A stretch of 64,000 nucleotides of DNA, taken from NCBI GenBank assembly GCA_016271365.2, contig CM057453.1, positions 501,183,001-501,247,000 on the forward strand. Reading direction: 5' to 3'. Source of the stretch: Neoceratodus forsteri. Taxonomy: Eukaryota; Chordata; Ceratodontiformes; Ceratodontidae. This document shows positions 46,958 through 59,800 of the stretch, piece by piece. The position numbers were made by a program, and so were the translations under genes. Every line of letters begins with the position of its first letter. Position 1 is the stretch's first letter. Below the pieces are notes generated by a model, which worked only from the letters and a program-made list of their open reading frames with translations, did not search any database and was not told the DNA's origin.

Positions 46958-47606
46958 GTGGCACATGTGGACATGCGCAGCAGTGGGATGGCAACAGGCA
47001 TTGATATGTCTCTGACCCATCGTGCTGCTGCAACACATGCTGCAGGGTATGTTGCATCACACAATGTAATGCCTGGGGTCCAGTATGTGATTAGGGGGGC
47101 CATTTTAGCTCTTAGCAGGAGGGGCGGCAACTGGTCATGGGGGCTATGGGGCTAGAGCCAGGGGCTGGAACACAATACGTACAACACTGGCCTGCAATGC
47201 AGGGGGAGGCATTGCACCCCCACCATCCTACCTGGTGCCCCTACATACATGTCAGCGGTTGGGCATCTCAGCAGGGATGCCATCACGGCATGTCACCCAC
47301 CCTGGGGTGCATCAGTTGACCAGTATAGCATGATGGACAGGTGTGTACTGTGTTCTACCCATACCTGGGCTATGTTGAATGATGGGTCATGCAGTGTTAT
47401 ATGGCACCAGAGACACGTGTGCCGCTGCCCTGTCATGTGTACACCGCAAGAGTAATGAGGTCCACATAGTGTTGTGTTGCATGTGTGTGACTGTCCCACT
47501 GATGTCACAGTGGGGTGTGGATGTACAGACATCACACTGTTGAGATTGTGCAGGTGTACACTGCCCATTACATGTCTCATGTGAGTTGTATCCATCTCCT
47601 TTGCAG

Positions 47607-47887
47607 GTGACAGTGGATATCCACTCAGCCATGGCTCATGACACCAGTGACAGCACCCCAGATGCAGCAGGAGGAGAGGTACAATGCTGTACATACACGG
47701 ACACGTTCTGTGATTGAACGTACATTTGGTCTACTGAAGATGCAGTTCCGGTGTCTGTTGACCTCAGGGGGGGCACTGCAGTATACACCAGAGAAGGCAT
47801 GCAGGATGATCGTAGCATGTTGCATACTGCACAACATTGCCCTGTCCCACCGGATTCCAGCAGCTGAGGCACTGCAACAGGATGATG
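47607..47887 (+). pseudogene. Giant Harbinger transposase, exon 2 (first part)
   Basis: Starts GT|GAC AGT GGA, completing the split Gly codon of exon 1 and giving LIG-DSGYPLS. One base is missing near 47,629, after which the frame runs WLMTPV, then TRSVIERTFGLLKMQFRC with the third catalytic acid (Glu at about 47,713), and YTPEKACRMIVACCILHNIA. The exon is interrupted at 47,887 by a CR1 fragment and resumes at 48,188. The coding lengths 763+281+113 plus the one lost base make 1,158, exactly 386 codons with the stop, close to the usual HARBI1 size. Confidence 0.85.
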
Positions 47888-48180
47888 ATACATAGATAGA
47901 TAGATACATAGACACTGTCAGCAGATAAGGGCCTATGGCCCACCCAGTCTGCCCATTTGAGCTTGTAAGTTCAGTTTATGTTTTCCTAGAAGTCTGTTGC
48001 CCCTTACCTCCAGAATTCCTTTATGTCTATCCCATGCGTTCTTAAATCCCGTGATTGTTTCAGCCCCCACCACTTCCTCTGGCAGGGTGTTCCACTTGTC
48101 CGCCACCCATTCTGTGAAGAAATTCTTCCTCACGTTTCCTCTGAATCGTCCTCCCTCCAACTTCATCCCATGCCCTCTAT
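47888..48180 (-). mobile_element. CR1 3' fragment inserted in the transposase exon
   Basis: The minus-strand CR1 tail has RKNFFTEWVADKWNTLPEEV and a (GATA)-like microsatellite at the 3' end (47,888-47,912). GATGATG at 47,881-47,887 recurs at 48,181-48,187, a 7-bp target duplication. On removal of the insert and one copy the transposase frame continues Asp-Asp-Val-Ala-Gln. It is a different CR1 subfamily from the copy at 46.2 kb. Confidence 0.85.
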
Positions 48181-48187
48181 GATGATG

Positions 48188-48300
48188 TTGCCCAAGGAAT
48201 GCCAGTGCCACCATCACCTCCATCACCAGCATGGGGCCGGTCCAGTCAGGCAGCATCGGCATGCCAGGCACAGGATAGGCTCATCAGACACCGCTGCTAG
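48188..48300 (+). pseudogene. Giant Harbinger transposase, exon 2 (C-terminus)
   Basis: Last 37 codons: VAQGMPVPPSPPSPAWGRSS followed by a Gln/Ala/Arg-rich end and TAG at 48,298. A proline-rich then basic tail after the LHNIA block is usual for Harbinger transposases. It is in frame with the first part of the exon once the CR1 and its target duplication are subtracted. Confidence 0.7.
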
Positions 48301-51300
48301 CGACTTTACCTGTGATGCAGGCAATAGTGCCTCACCCACTTGTGTCATCACTGTATACCCCTCGTATGCCGAGGTGTGCTACGTACATGACCGGCTTGTC
48401 TTGAGTGTGTGTATTGTTGTACAGTACCCATGATGAGTCATCTGTCTAGTTGCTGGGGGGGGGCTGTCTGTGAAAGCCTATTGTGATCCCTAGGACTAAG
48501 TGGTGTACAGGTACATCACCTGGGGTGTGCATTCCCCATGGACTACATATCACCTGGCATGTGAACGGTTACTGGGTTCTACTCATGTATAACAAACAGT
48601 GAACTCACATGGTTTGGCATGTCATTGTATAGCATGACTGCTCCCAAATGTGTATCAGACAATGTACAGTGCAACATTCAGTAAACACATCCACAACATT
48701 GGCATTGAACTGTCATTCATTTGTGCAACATGTAGCTATACCTGTCAGGATCAGTGGTCACAGTTAATCCAGTATGTCATTCTTGCCAGCCTCTAGCCAG
48801 TCCATTCTGGACCGCCATGACATGCTGTTGCACATGTCATCCACAATGGCCCCGCACCGTATGATGGACATGGCATGTGGACTGGGCACTGTCAGGCTGC
48901 ATGGGGCCCATGTATTTGTTCTGTACATGATTGCTACTGTGCCTTGGTTAGTGTTTCTGTTAGGGCACTGCATGTCCTGTCTGTGCCCCTGACATACTGT
49001 ATGACCTGTGGACAGGTGCACCTCATAGGGCAACATATCGTATCTGGTTCCCAGACCAGGTGTGGTACATATCCACACGTGTACATTACCATGAACATGC
49101 ACGACTACCTATGCATGTCTGATGGTCCACCCAATGTGCTGTACATAGTGGGATGGTCAACATGTCCCATGGGGCATATTGTCACTGGAGGGGCAGCTCT
49201 GCAGGGATGGTGGCACCCTGACCACCGCCATATGACATGATGCTGGGTCCAGGTGCATTGCATCCACGCTGCCCCTTGGATTGGCACAGTGACATCAGTG
49301 ACTTACATGTCCAGATACTTGTCATGTGGTAACGTACCTCATAAGCCTACATGAACACCCCTCCACATGTACATATTAGAGTTGGGAGACTGCCACACAG
49401 CACTCAACGTGTACATCCCCACAATGCTGTGTGGCAAGAGGCACCATTGACGTCATGTACATTAGCAGGCGCCAGTCCCACTGTCTGTGCCACCGCCTAC
49501 ACAGGAGCACTGTCAGTGACCACAGCAACAGGACTGGTAGGGTCCATGGACATGTGCACATGTGGCATGTGTATGTCACATACACCCATGCATCCAGGAC
49601 TGTGTCCTCCTGGGGCCCCCCCGGTTGCATGCGTGTGTGTGTGTGTGTACAGTAAATGGGACACTCACCGAGTGCAGCATGGTGCACATGGCTGTACTGG
49701 ACAGCATTGCATGGCCCTGCCTTTAGGGTACACATACAATGTATGTGTATTGCATACATCTGGGGCATTCCTTCACCCAGCCTAGGGGACTGCATGCGGT
49801 CAGCCACATTGTACCCCATGTGGGTGTCACAAAGTGGTCACAATGATCATGATGCATAACCATCATGTACAACATGGGCTACGTGCTGCCATGGACAGAT
49901 GGCTGTGTGGGTTGCGGCACATGCTGCCAACACCTTAGGCATTCCAGGGCTACATGCACCTGCTGTTAGTTGATCACACGGCTCACACAGGTCATGGCCT
50001 GCGACTAGTGCAATGCCACACATGTACATCGGTGGGTAGAGAATGTGTACAGGCTACCTAGCAGTATCAGGCAACAGACACACACAGTACTGTGGTCACT
50101 GTACTATGGCTGACTACATCACAAGCAGATCCTGTGACACATGCCACCATTATGTTGTTACACATCCACGCACATCTAAGGCCATGCTACAGATGTCTGC
50201 ATGGGTGGGACACATACAGTGGTGAATGACTACAGGTGCAATGCTACTGGACATCCGGCAGAACATGGTCCTGGTGTCCCCTACACCTGTGCATCATCAT
50301 TTTGCTGCATTCTTGTCTGCCACATGTGCAACATGTGCGTGTTGTGCTACGGTCAGCATGCATGGCATGCACACCTCCTGTGGGCCGTGCCATGCCAGTG
50401 CAACACACACATTATGCAGGATGCTGTGGTAGTGGCATGTTTGTCTACCTCTGATGTTGCAGTACTGTGGCACGTTGGTCACATGCGACACAGCCCTGTG
50501 CTGGCAGGTCAGATGTCCTGTCTTGTGCTGAATGCAGTCCCTGCAGTGTTACCAGAGGTCACAGACACATGCCCTTACATATCTGTGGTCATCACTATGT
50601 AGCCTGTATGGCTACATGACTGCCATATGCCTCTCAGTACACTCCCAGTCACGTGGCCCTGGGGCACCTTGGCTACGGGCCATGTCCACATGTGTCATGG
50701 CCATTGCACATGTTGGGCATACACTAATGGTACGAATACATCATGTGTCCCATGCTACGACACTTTGGGACCCTTGACATACTAGGCTGATCTGTGCTAC
50801 ACAGCCCCGATAACAATCACCTCCCTCAGACACACACCTGTGGGCTGGCGCAAGGCACTGCCTGGTGGATGTCTGTTACCCCTGTACATTACTGCATATG
50901 TGTTCCAACACATACTGTTGGGCAGACACATGTCTGGGATGTGCACAGTGACACTGGTGCTGTGCATGCTGTACATGTATGTGCCATCACACAGTATTGA
51001 GGCCTGGCACACGACACATGGCTGTTCTTCGGCAGTGTGCCAGGGAATGACACAGCCTGCGCATCAACACACAGCCATGCCACCCTTTTGGGAATTCAGA
51101 GAGTCTCACATACACAGAGTAATGGTTGTCACAGCTTTATTGTAAGTACTGGTGAACAACACTGTCCACCAATCACTCACTACACATTGTCATTCCATGT
51201 TGTACAGACATACATTAACTGGATGACCCCTCCATCAGGATCCTTGCCATCTGCAACATCATTCACGCATGATGCCATCAGTGGCATTGTCATACTGTAT

Positions 51301-51619
51301 AACGTACCCAATATATCCAATGTCATACCGGAACACTTCACTGCTCATGGGGCCATGCACTACTGGAATGGCCATGTTTACATCACTGTATACATCCCCC
51401 ATGTAATGGTGCACAGCATGCGAAAGACATTCAGGGCTTTGGACTGATGGCAGATTCAAATCTAGCATGATACAGGTGCTCCACCATGCCTGTCCATGCA
51501 GGTTCATGTAATGTTGCGAAGGGTCACATCTGAGTAACTCATGGCATGTTACATATGCCTGTCCCTGGCTGTGCAGCACATCACTCAGGGGCCTGGTGAG
51601 CCACACCACATCCCAGTGT
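48301..51619. other. Spacer between the convergent Harbinger genes
   Basis: 3.3 kb of CATG/TGTG-rich cryptically simple DNA with no recognised gene, polyadenylation signals not obvious. The transposase ends on the left and the Myb-like gene on the right. Confidence 0.5.
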
Positions 51620-53209
51620 CTACCATTTCTTAGGTGAATGTCCCGTACCAACATGTTTCACTGTGTTCTTCCCTTCCTGTTTCCCAGACACTGTCTGTGT
51701 CTGTTTTGGCTCAGCTATGGATTCTGTCAGTGTTGCTGTAGCTGTTGGTGCCTGTTCAGCTGTGGGCACACCCTGTGTGTCCTGGATGCCTTGTCTGTTG
51801 TCTGGCCATGCTGCCCTCTGTGCCTGATGGGTACTTGTCCATCTCTTATGTCCCTGCTGTTGTGTGGCCTGCGTCTCATCACTGCCTACATGCACCTGGC
51901 CAGTGTTGTGCTTCTTTCTCTTTTGTTTAGATTGTGCACTGTCAGTTGCTGACGTCTGTCACCCTCGCAGTACATACCTCCCCTGTGCTTGCATCTCCCT
52001 GTGTGCTGCCACTGTCACCGGTATGTTGTGTCTCTGTCACGGCCTCTGACTGTGTGCTGCCGCTATCCCCTACCTGCAGTGTCTGTGATGTGGCCACCAT
52101 GGGTGCCATAGCACATGTGTGGTGTGTGCCTTTGGACTGTGCAGTGGCCTATTGGGCCACCCCATGTTGCACGCTCAGTGTGTGTGCACTGTGTTCCTCA
52201 TTCCTGTCCATGTCCCCACCTACAGCTGTTTCACGGTGTGCTATCACATCATGTGACCGCATAGGGTGACCTGCTGTGTGTGTGTATGTATGTACATGCC
52301 TAGGACCACATGCATATAGTGGGCTATGTGTGATGACACCGGTGGACTCTTGGCCCCTGGAGGTGGACGTATCAGGCATGGTTGTGTGCATGGCCACTGG
52401 CTCAGCCATGTCCACATGGGGTCTGCCCATTGCTGTCAATGTATCGGTTAACCGTTGCATTGCACCGGTTTGTCTGTCAAGTGCTGCCACATGTTTCCCC
52501 TGTGTTGCATGCTGCCCTGCCAGCATCTGACATACCTCCCTCATGATGGACATATGTTTCATGTATGGCATGCAACAGATCAGTGTGCTGCTGCATTATG
52601 GTAGTCTGCCTGGCAGTGGCACCTGAGATGGCATGTAGTGCACCCACTATGTCTGCGCTCAGTTGGCACTGTGTCTGGTTAGTTTGCTGCACTGCAGCTG
52701 CTACTGACTGCACAGCATCAATTAGCTGATGGGTGTGCTCTGAGCTACTCTCATGTTGTTGTGAGAGGGTGTCCTGCAGGTTTATATGGCCACACTGATC
52801 TGCCTCACCGCATTTAGTATGGCATCACCATAGCAACTATGGTCACTCTGTACATCATCAGCATCACCCTCAGACTGTTGCCGACTGTGCAGTGATGTGG
52901 GCGTCCCCAACCCAAGGTCACCTAATGACAGTCCCAAGATGTGACCACTCTCAGGGGACCTGTCCGGGGTGGATGGTGCAATGTCCTCTGCAATGTTCTC
53001 AATGGGGACACTGTCCTCATGCTCCTCTACATGCAGCTGCCTGTCTCGTTCCACCACACCATTGCCATCTTTTGGCTGTGGCTCTGTTGAACGCCCTGCT
53101 GCAGTCTGTTGGTCGGATGCTGTGGTGTGTTGGGTGTCCATATGCTGCTGGGACCGCATCTCACCTGGTGGTGGTGGGCGTTTTTGTCGCACTGGTCTCC
53201 CAATGTCAC
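51620..53209 (-). pseudogene. Giant Harbinger Myb-like gene, exon 3
   Basis: The acceptor CATCTACAG ends at 53,210; GT GAC ATT completes the Gly codon split at 60,309, giving G-DIGRPVRQKRPPPPGEM. Then come an acidic Ser/Glu-rich segment (VERDRQLHVEEHEDSVPIEN), a Gln-rich helical region with coiled-coil character (HQLIDAVQSVAAAVQQTNQT, and further QRLTDTLTAMGR), and a C-terminal part with a basic nuclear-localisation-like SKQKRKKHN, stop at 51,620. Frameshifts near 52,785 and 52,560 and stops around 51,950 break it. At ~530 codons it is long for this family. The tail probably mediates dimerisation or contact with the transposase (inferred). Confidence 0.72.
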
Positions 53210-54339
53210 CTGTAGATGTACAACAACATACACATTATGACCTGTCTGTGGTTGTGTCCATCCCTTACTAGGACTAGGGCATACATTCCATGCATTGTGA
53301 CATTGTACAGTTTCATGGGTTACACAACAGGGTCCCCATGGCACACTACTGTGGCACATGGCACAATGTACATCATGCCACTGTACGGTGCAGTCACCGC
53401 CGCTGTCACTCATGCTCAGCTGGATCTGTGCTCTGTCTGCTACTCCATTATCATTTACAAATGTTGTCCCGTCTTCACATGTGACATGATGTGTACTGTA
53501 TGTGGACACTGCTGGTATGCGCATCACACATGCCGTTGCTCACATGCGAACACACACACATGCAGCACTGACCATGCGCATCCATCTGTCCATACCGGGT
53601 CCATGCATTGCGTGTGTGTGGCTCTGTGTATGGCTCAGTGGCATCTATTCACAGTGGTGTGCCCCAGTGCACATTCAATACATACCAACATTGAGGTATG
53701 TACAGTATTGTTGCACTGGATATGTACTGAGGGATGTGTATCCAGTACACATCACGACCACTGTGCATCACAGTTCCAGCCCTGTTCTACAGGAATGATA
53801 TGTCTGAGGGTGTTATTCATGCATACACATGACATGTTACACACCCCTCAGGCCAGCGTGGTCATGCCTATACCATGCACTATCTCTGTATCCATCACAT
53901 CTGGACAGTGTGTATGTGTGTCATGGGTACACATCTACTGCTATGTGTCCATAGCTTTGTTACCCTACAGACACATGTTTGTTTCGATCGTGCCACCCTT
54001 CTGGCATCACCATGACATGTCACAGACATGTGCCCACCAGTCAGTGGGTGCCACACATGTTTAGTCATGGTGGTCTGTGTGGCCAGCTACACTACACCCA
54101 TGTGTATGATCCCGTTGTCAGCATCCGTCCATCCTGCTATGTGGCATTGTGACACATGTCCATGTTACGCAGTGCAACATGGCTAGTCACTGTCCCTGGT
54201 TCACCAGTGCTTGCCATGGTGCTGTGTACATGGTGCACTGTACATACATCACCATTGCCTTACAGTGTGTGTAACCTCCGATATGCATGGTGTTCCATGT
54301 CTGCATGTGCTGTGTGTTTGCCATACTGACATTGACGTC

Positions 54340-54725
54340 AATTGAGGACCGCACAGCCCATCCAGTCTGCCCATTGCATTCCTACCTTATGTACTTGCCA
54401 TGGTCCTGTTGTCTGCCAATGGCCTATCTATTCATACACATCTGTATTGCTCCCTTATGTCTATCCCATGCCTAATTGTTGCCCTGCACTATTGACATGT
54501 CCACCACATCCTGCAGAGGGCTAGTTCATGCCTCCACCACCCTTTCTGTGACATGTACCTCCGTCAAATTCCCCTGTACACAGCCTCCCTCTTGTCCCAT
54601 GCTGTGGCCTCTGGGCCTGCTATTATTCCCCTGTTGTGACATGTTGGGGTGCATTCACCATGTTGATTCCCTTACGATGTCTGACTGATATCGACCATGC
54701 CCCCCTGTGGCCTACCCTACAGCAT
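54340..54725 (-). mobile_element. Old CR1 3' fragment
   Basis: On + it reads GAGGACCGCACAGCCCATCC then AGTCTGCCCATT, the reverse of the CR1 3' end, and continues through counterparts of CTATCCCATGC, CCACCCTTTCTGTGA and GTTGATTCCCTTA. Many positions have drifted toward the surrounding CATG-rich style. It lies within intron 2 of the Myb-like gene. Confidence 0.65.
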
Positions 54726-54929
54726 ACATGGTTGTCCGGCACTGTGCTACTACGGGCAGTAATGTGGCATGGGCACAGGGTTGGTGACACATTGCTGGTG
54801 TACCCCAGCCATGTTGTGTGCATGCACTGGTTGCTACAGCCTGTCTGTACCGATATGGCTGCACATTCCATCGGTTGCTGGTGCCTACAAGTGGCACTCA
54901 TGCTTTACATTGTGCCACGTGTGCTCCAT

Positions 54930-56880
54930 GGGATGGGTCAGCATCCTTTAGGTGCTTCAAGGGCCTAGGGACTGGGAGTTGTCAGGGGGAGTCTGAGCAG
55001 ACAGCCTACAGGGTTACCAGAGTGGTGACTGCAGCACTGGCGGACAGGGGCTGACCGTGGCCAGGGGATCCAGTAGGGGACATGGGGTTCCCTTAGTTGC
55101 CATGGGGGGATGAGGGGTAAGGGTGTGTTCAACAGGATATGGCTATGGGTGGGTTGGGCACAGGGGTTGGGGAACAGGCAGAGGTCCCACATTGGGACCT
55201 AGCTGCAGTGTGTACCAGGGATTGGAGGGCTATGTCATGTATGGGGTGTGGGCACCGCAGGGGACAGATTGGGACTGAGTACAGCTCAGAGGCCCCTTGA
55301 TGTGTGGGGACGAGGTGGCCACCACGGACAGATGCGGGGCCAGTGGTACAAGGTAGAAGGGGGTGGAGGTTGAGATCCCAAGTGAGGGAGGGTACGGAGG
55401 GGCCCTCAGGTCCCTTCAGCTACAGGCTGCATGTGGGCCACATGGGATTCATCCCAGGATTCTGGGGGACCTGGCGGATGTCCTGGCAGTCCCCAGGTGG
55501 TACACTGCAACATCTCCCTGAGGACTGGATGGGTGCCCCATAACTGGAGAGTGGCCCATGTTGTGCTGATCCACATGGCGGGGTCAGGGGATGAGGCAGG
55601 GATGTATTGGCCTGGTGGCCTGGCATTGGTGGTACGCATGATGGTGGCAGATATCAGCATGGAAAGGCTAAGGGGTGTCCTTCAGCAGATTGGGTAGTTA
55701 GATGCTCGGCGGCATGGCTGTGGCACAGGACGAATGTGTTGAACAACCCTTGTGTACGTCTATGTCTGGGTGCCAAGGTCCCAGGACTGGGGTGGTGGGG
55801 AGGAACTCCTCTTTCCGTACTTCAGCATGCATTTGAGTCTGTATGCCACAATGGCCTGCTGGCTACACTGACGGATATGGGAGTAGGGGAGACAGTTGAT
55901 CAGTGGATTGGTTTAGGCACTCTGAGCATGCTCACAGTGTGGTGTTGGGGGGCTAGCCTCATCCCCAGGGTGGGTTATTAGTGTGTTGGCACAGGGGCCA
56001 GTGCTGGGACCACTCCGGTCACACCTATGTCTCAGTCATGGGACAGGTGCTCAGGTGTGGATGGTGTCCATTTGCAGATGACTCAGGGCTGAGTGCAGTG
56101 GTGGCTGTGGGGGTGGGGTGGGTGGCCTTGCAGGTGGATCTGGAGACTCTGACAGGGTGGTCCAGTATCAGGGCACTGGGGGGTCCATGCAGGGAGCTGC
56201 ACGTATCTGCACCTGGGAGATGGCTTACTGGCCATGGGTATACGCTGTGTGGGGATGTTATTCTAGTGCTGGGGTGTGAGAGGGATATAGGGGTAGTGGT
56301 AGTTGCTATGCTACACTACTCGGACATGTACATGGGCAGTGGCAAGAGCACCTAGGATGCTGGTCTACATCGCCATGGGGACCACCTCCAGAGGGGTGGC
56401 AGTGTACCTACCCATGTACTAGGGGTTGGTACTGCAACACCTTGGGTTATGTGTGCAGTTATGGTGACATTTGTAGAGGGATGTTACATTCCTAGGGAGG
56501 GTCCAGTGGAGGGCAACATATATGGTCCAGGGACCCGAGTGTGGACCCATGTGGTGGGGCCCAGGGGGCTGGGATGTACACCCGGGGGGGATGGTCAGGG
56601 GTGACATGCCAGGGGGTCTGTGGGATGGGACAGGGATCATTACAAGGGCACTGTCAGGGTGCTCCAAGGGGGGGTGGCAGCTGCACACATATGTCAGTGG
56701 GCTGGGGGCAGGTACAGAGGGGCGTGGGTGGGGTTTTCTGTCACTGGAAGGGTTTTTGCACCATGGAATGCGCTGGTGAGGGTGCTGGTATGGGTGAGGC
56801 CTGTGGCTGGGTTGAGTGGGTTGGGACAGATGGGGGGGGCATCTGACATGGTCCACTGCAGCTGCTGCATCTGCGACTGG
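54930..56880 (+). mobile_element. Old CR1 ORF2 fragment, opposite orientation
   Basis: Decayed RT: GFIPGFWGTWRM (as HPRILKEL), GWVPHNWRVAHVVLIHMAGS, ALVVRMMVADISMERL, then PFADDSGLSAVV at about 56,075 (the catalytic box), LQVDLETLTGWSSI and CERDIGVVVVAMLHYSDM, followed by a 3' part to about 56,880. Dozens of stops. It is G-rich and stands next to the minus-strand CR1 at 54.3 kb. Confidence 0.7.
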
Positions 56881-59800
56881 GGACATCATTACACATGTGG
56901 GGGGTGTGCAGACACATCTGCCCTCTGTTCAGCTGCTGGTATTCACACGGACTAGTCTGACCATTATGCCTCTGCTGCAGGGATTGCTGTCAGTTAGTCT
57001 GTATATTAGTGCATGTACACAGTGCATTGTGCAGTATGTGCATGGCAGATCATAGCCAGTCGTTGTCTATGTTGCCCTACAAACATGCACCCCACACCCC
57101 CACGGTGTGTTTGTTGCTCCTGTGTTAGCGGTCCCCTTGCAGCTGTACACATCTGGGGGCAGGGTGTCAGGCACATGTGTAGCTGCAGTGCTCACCATGC
57201 TGTTGTATCTTGACATGTGTTGCTGTGTGTTGTGTATTGTTGTGGTTATCCATGTGTTCCCACACCTCATTCTGTTTCTCCATGTTCCACATGCCATGCA
57301 TTCACCGCCTATGACATTGCCATATTCACTCCGTTGTGTCTGGATATCTACTGTTATCATCCCATTGCAGGGTTTGCACAGTGGGCCAGCGGATCATGGC
57401 ACACATGTCACTATATGCCCCACCCTGTGTGGATGCTGCCATATCTAAACACAGTATTGTCCACACATCCCTGTGCACACCTGGACACCATGGTGGGGCC
57501 CCATGGCACATCTCTGTGCATCATCGTGGCCCTGTTGTTATCATTCCAGTATCTGCTGTCCCTATGGACATGTTGTGGCCATTACTGTGTGTGTTTAGTT
57601 GCCTTCCATGTCACCTGCCCCTGCTGGACATATGCCAGTGTCAGGCATGTACTGCTGGGTCCAGGTGTCCATCACATCAGGCCGGTACCCATAGTCCCGG
57701 TCCACCATCATTTGGATGCTCATGTTTGCACACCTGAGTGATTCCACCTCAGCCAGTATCACGCATGTGTACAGTGTTGCCATGCGTGTTGTGGCACATT
57801 GCTGTACAGTTCTGCAATGATGTTTGTCCAGTACACACTGCATTGTACATGCCGCCACCTCCTTTGGTGTTGTTCCAGTCACTTGTAATGGTGCAGCTGA
57901 AGTTGCCACACTGCACTGTACTGTGCATCACAGTTCATTCACAGTACAGACCCATGTGTGGCGGTGACACATACATCCACAGTATGTGCTTGCACAATTG
58001 CCCACATCCCCACATCATACTGTTGTGCACTGCACACTTGTGCATGCACCATGTGTGCCATTCATTATCTGTGCTTACACTTCATCATTGTACAATTACA
58101 GCATTCGCCACTCTGCATACACACCTCCCGCATGAACAGTGCACAATGCCATTCCCTGTTCTGCATTGCGGCATTCACCTTGCAGCAGAGGTGGACCACT
58201 TTTACCACCTGGCCCTCCCATACCCCTGGTTCATGGTTGTGCTGCAGATGCTACTGACACATCTGCCTGGTTCCTCCTACCACCAATTATCATTGCCTAT
58301 GGTCTCACACATAGATACTTGGCTTCATCCAGTGTCTTTGGCTCAACACCCACCCCAGTAGAGCCATTACATGTATCTACCACCATCCCCATGATGTACC
58401 TGCTATATACACCTCCATTTGGTTCCCCATCTACCACTTCTGCCTCCTTGTTTGTGCACATCCCATAGTCAGGCAACTGCTTCGCTATTGGACATTGTTG
58501 TATCCCTTGCAGTACATGAGGGTCATTATCATGTCCAGCTGCATCGTCTGTGCCCCTGTACTGTTCCAGTATCTGTACTGTGGCCCACATGCATCCCATT
58601 GCTGCAGTCTCTCTCACGTGCAGGCCACGGAGCTTTACACAGAGCTCCGTGTATTGCTGTGCCTTGTGTCATTATGGGCACATGCCTGATGTGCACCTTG
58701 TGCCCGTGGTGTGTTTGTGGTGGTTGTGGTGTTGGTGGTGGTATGCGCTAGGATCCACATACCATTGGGATGCATGGTGGGTAACATGGTGACAGTACTA
58801 GCCCATGCACAGTGCCATGTTATTGATGATTCATCTCTCTGTCTGCTCCCTGTCATCCATATCCTGTGTGTGTGGTCATGCCAGCATCTACATACATTCA
58901 TGTCCACAGGCATTATATGGTTCATGTTTGTTGCCAGCATTCCATGCCTCCTGTGTTCTGTCTCTGTTGCCACCCCTTGGCCTGTGTGTCCCACTTCCAA
59001 TGTATATCCCTCTTGGTATACCCCACCTTGTCGGAATCCACCACTCGGGACAGCATGTTGTCAGCTGTTGCTTGCCCTACATTACTGTACCTCACTGCTG
59101 CAGTGTAGCTATTGGTGACAATGAAGGGCACATGCTGCCAGCCTTCTCCCTATTGCAGCCAGTTTTGCACCTCACATTGCTCGTGCTGTGACACATTTGC
59201 ACACACACTCTACCTCCTTCCCAGTGGCAGATCCCTACATGTATGCTACCACTGCTCTCCTGGGGCATGCTTACTGGTCATGTTGCCTGGCCTCCCACGT
59301 GGGACAGTATTGTAGGTCCCGCGATACTCACATATGTTGATCCTTGTGCCATTCCATACCTTCTGCATTGTGTACCCTCTCACCCTGTCCAGTCGTGTGC
59401 TCCTGACACATCGTGGACAGTGTGACGTTGAGTGCCTAGTGTGTTTTGTGTTCTGGTCTACCTGTGTCTCTGACATACATCCATGCCTCACCTCCTTGCT
59501 GCATCCAGGACAGGGGTTGGGCATGTATGTCACTGTTTTCCCCTCATCACCATGCTGACATATATATGTGTGTGTGTGTGCATGGCACATGTACCCTTCA
59601 CATTTGCACTGTTTCCACCCATGTGTATGCTGTGTCTGACAATGTATGGTGATGTGTTTCTGACAGTACTGGTCATCTATTCTCTGTTCTCTGTTATGTG
59701 GGCATGTACTTGCAGACACTATCACAGCAGTGTTCTAATGCTGACCTATCTGCTGTGTTGCTGCTGCCCACACCCGCCGCTTCCTGTCACCTGCATGTGT

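Larger units (their letters stand above)
36253..47606 (+). other. 11.35-kb intron of CATG-rich cryptically simple DNA
   Basis: Bounded by GTAAGT (36,253) and CTCCTTTGCAG (ends 47,606). The interior is not a clean tandem array but is built from short words such as ACATG, CATGT, CACAC and TGTGC. From 36.3 to about 41.3 kb A strongly exceeds T on +; further right C or T prevails. Apart from two CR1 pieces and the antisense Myb-like exon at 45.3-45.6 kb I recognise no genes. Numerous 60-180 codon frames here are by-products of the biased composition. Confidence 0.6.

Noticed and set aside
53216..54064. 282-codon plus-strand frame
   Set aside because: Biased composition, antisense to the Myb gene's intron, no recognisable motif.
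57595..58617. Minus-strand frames (about 104-106 codons) as extra Myb exons
   Set aside because: No splice sites in the needed phase and no similarity to Harbinger partner proteins; exons 2 and 3 already join in phase without them.
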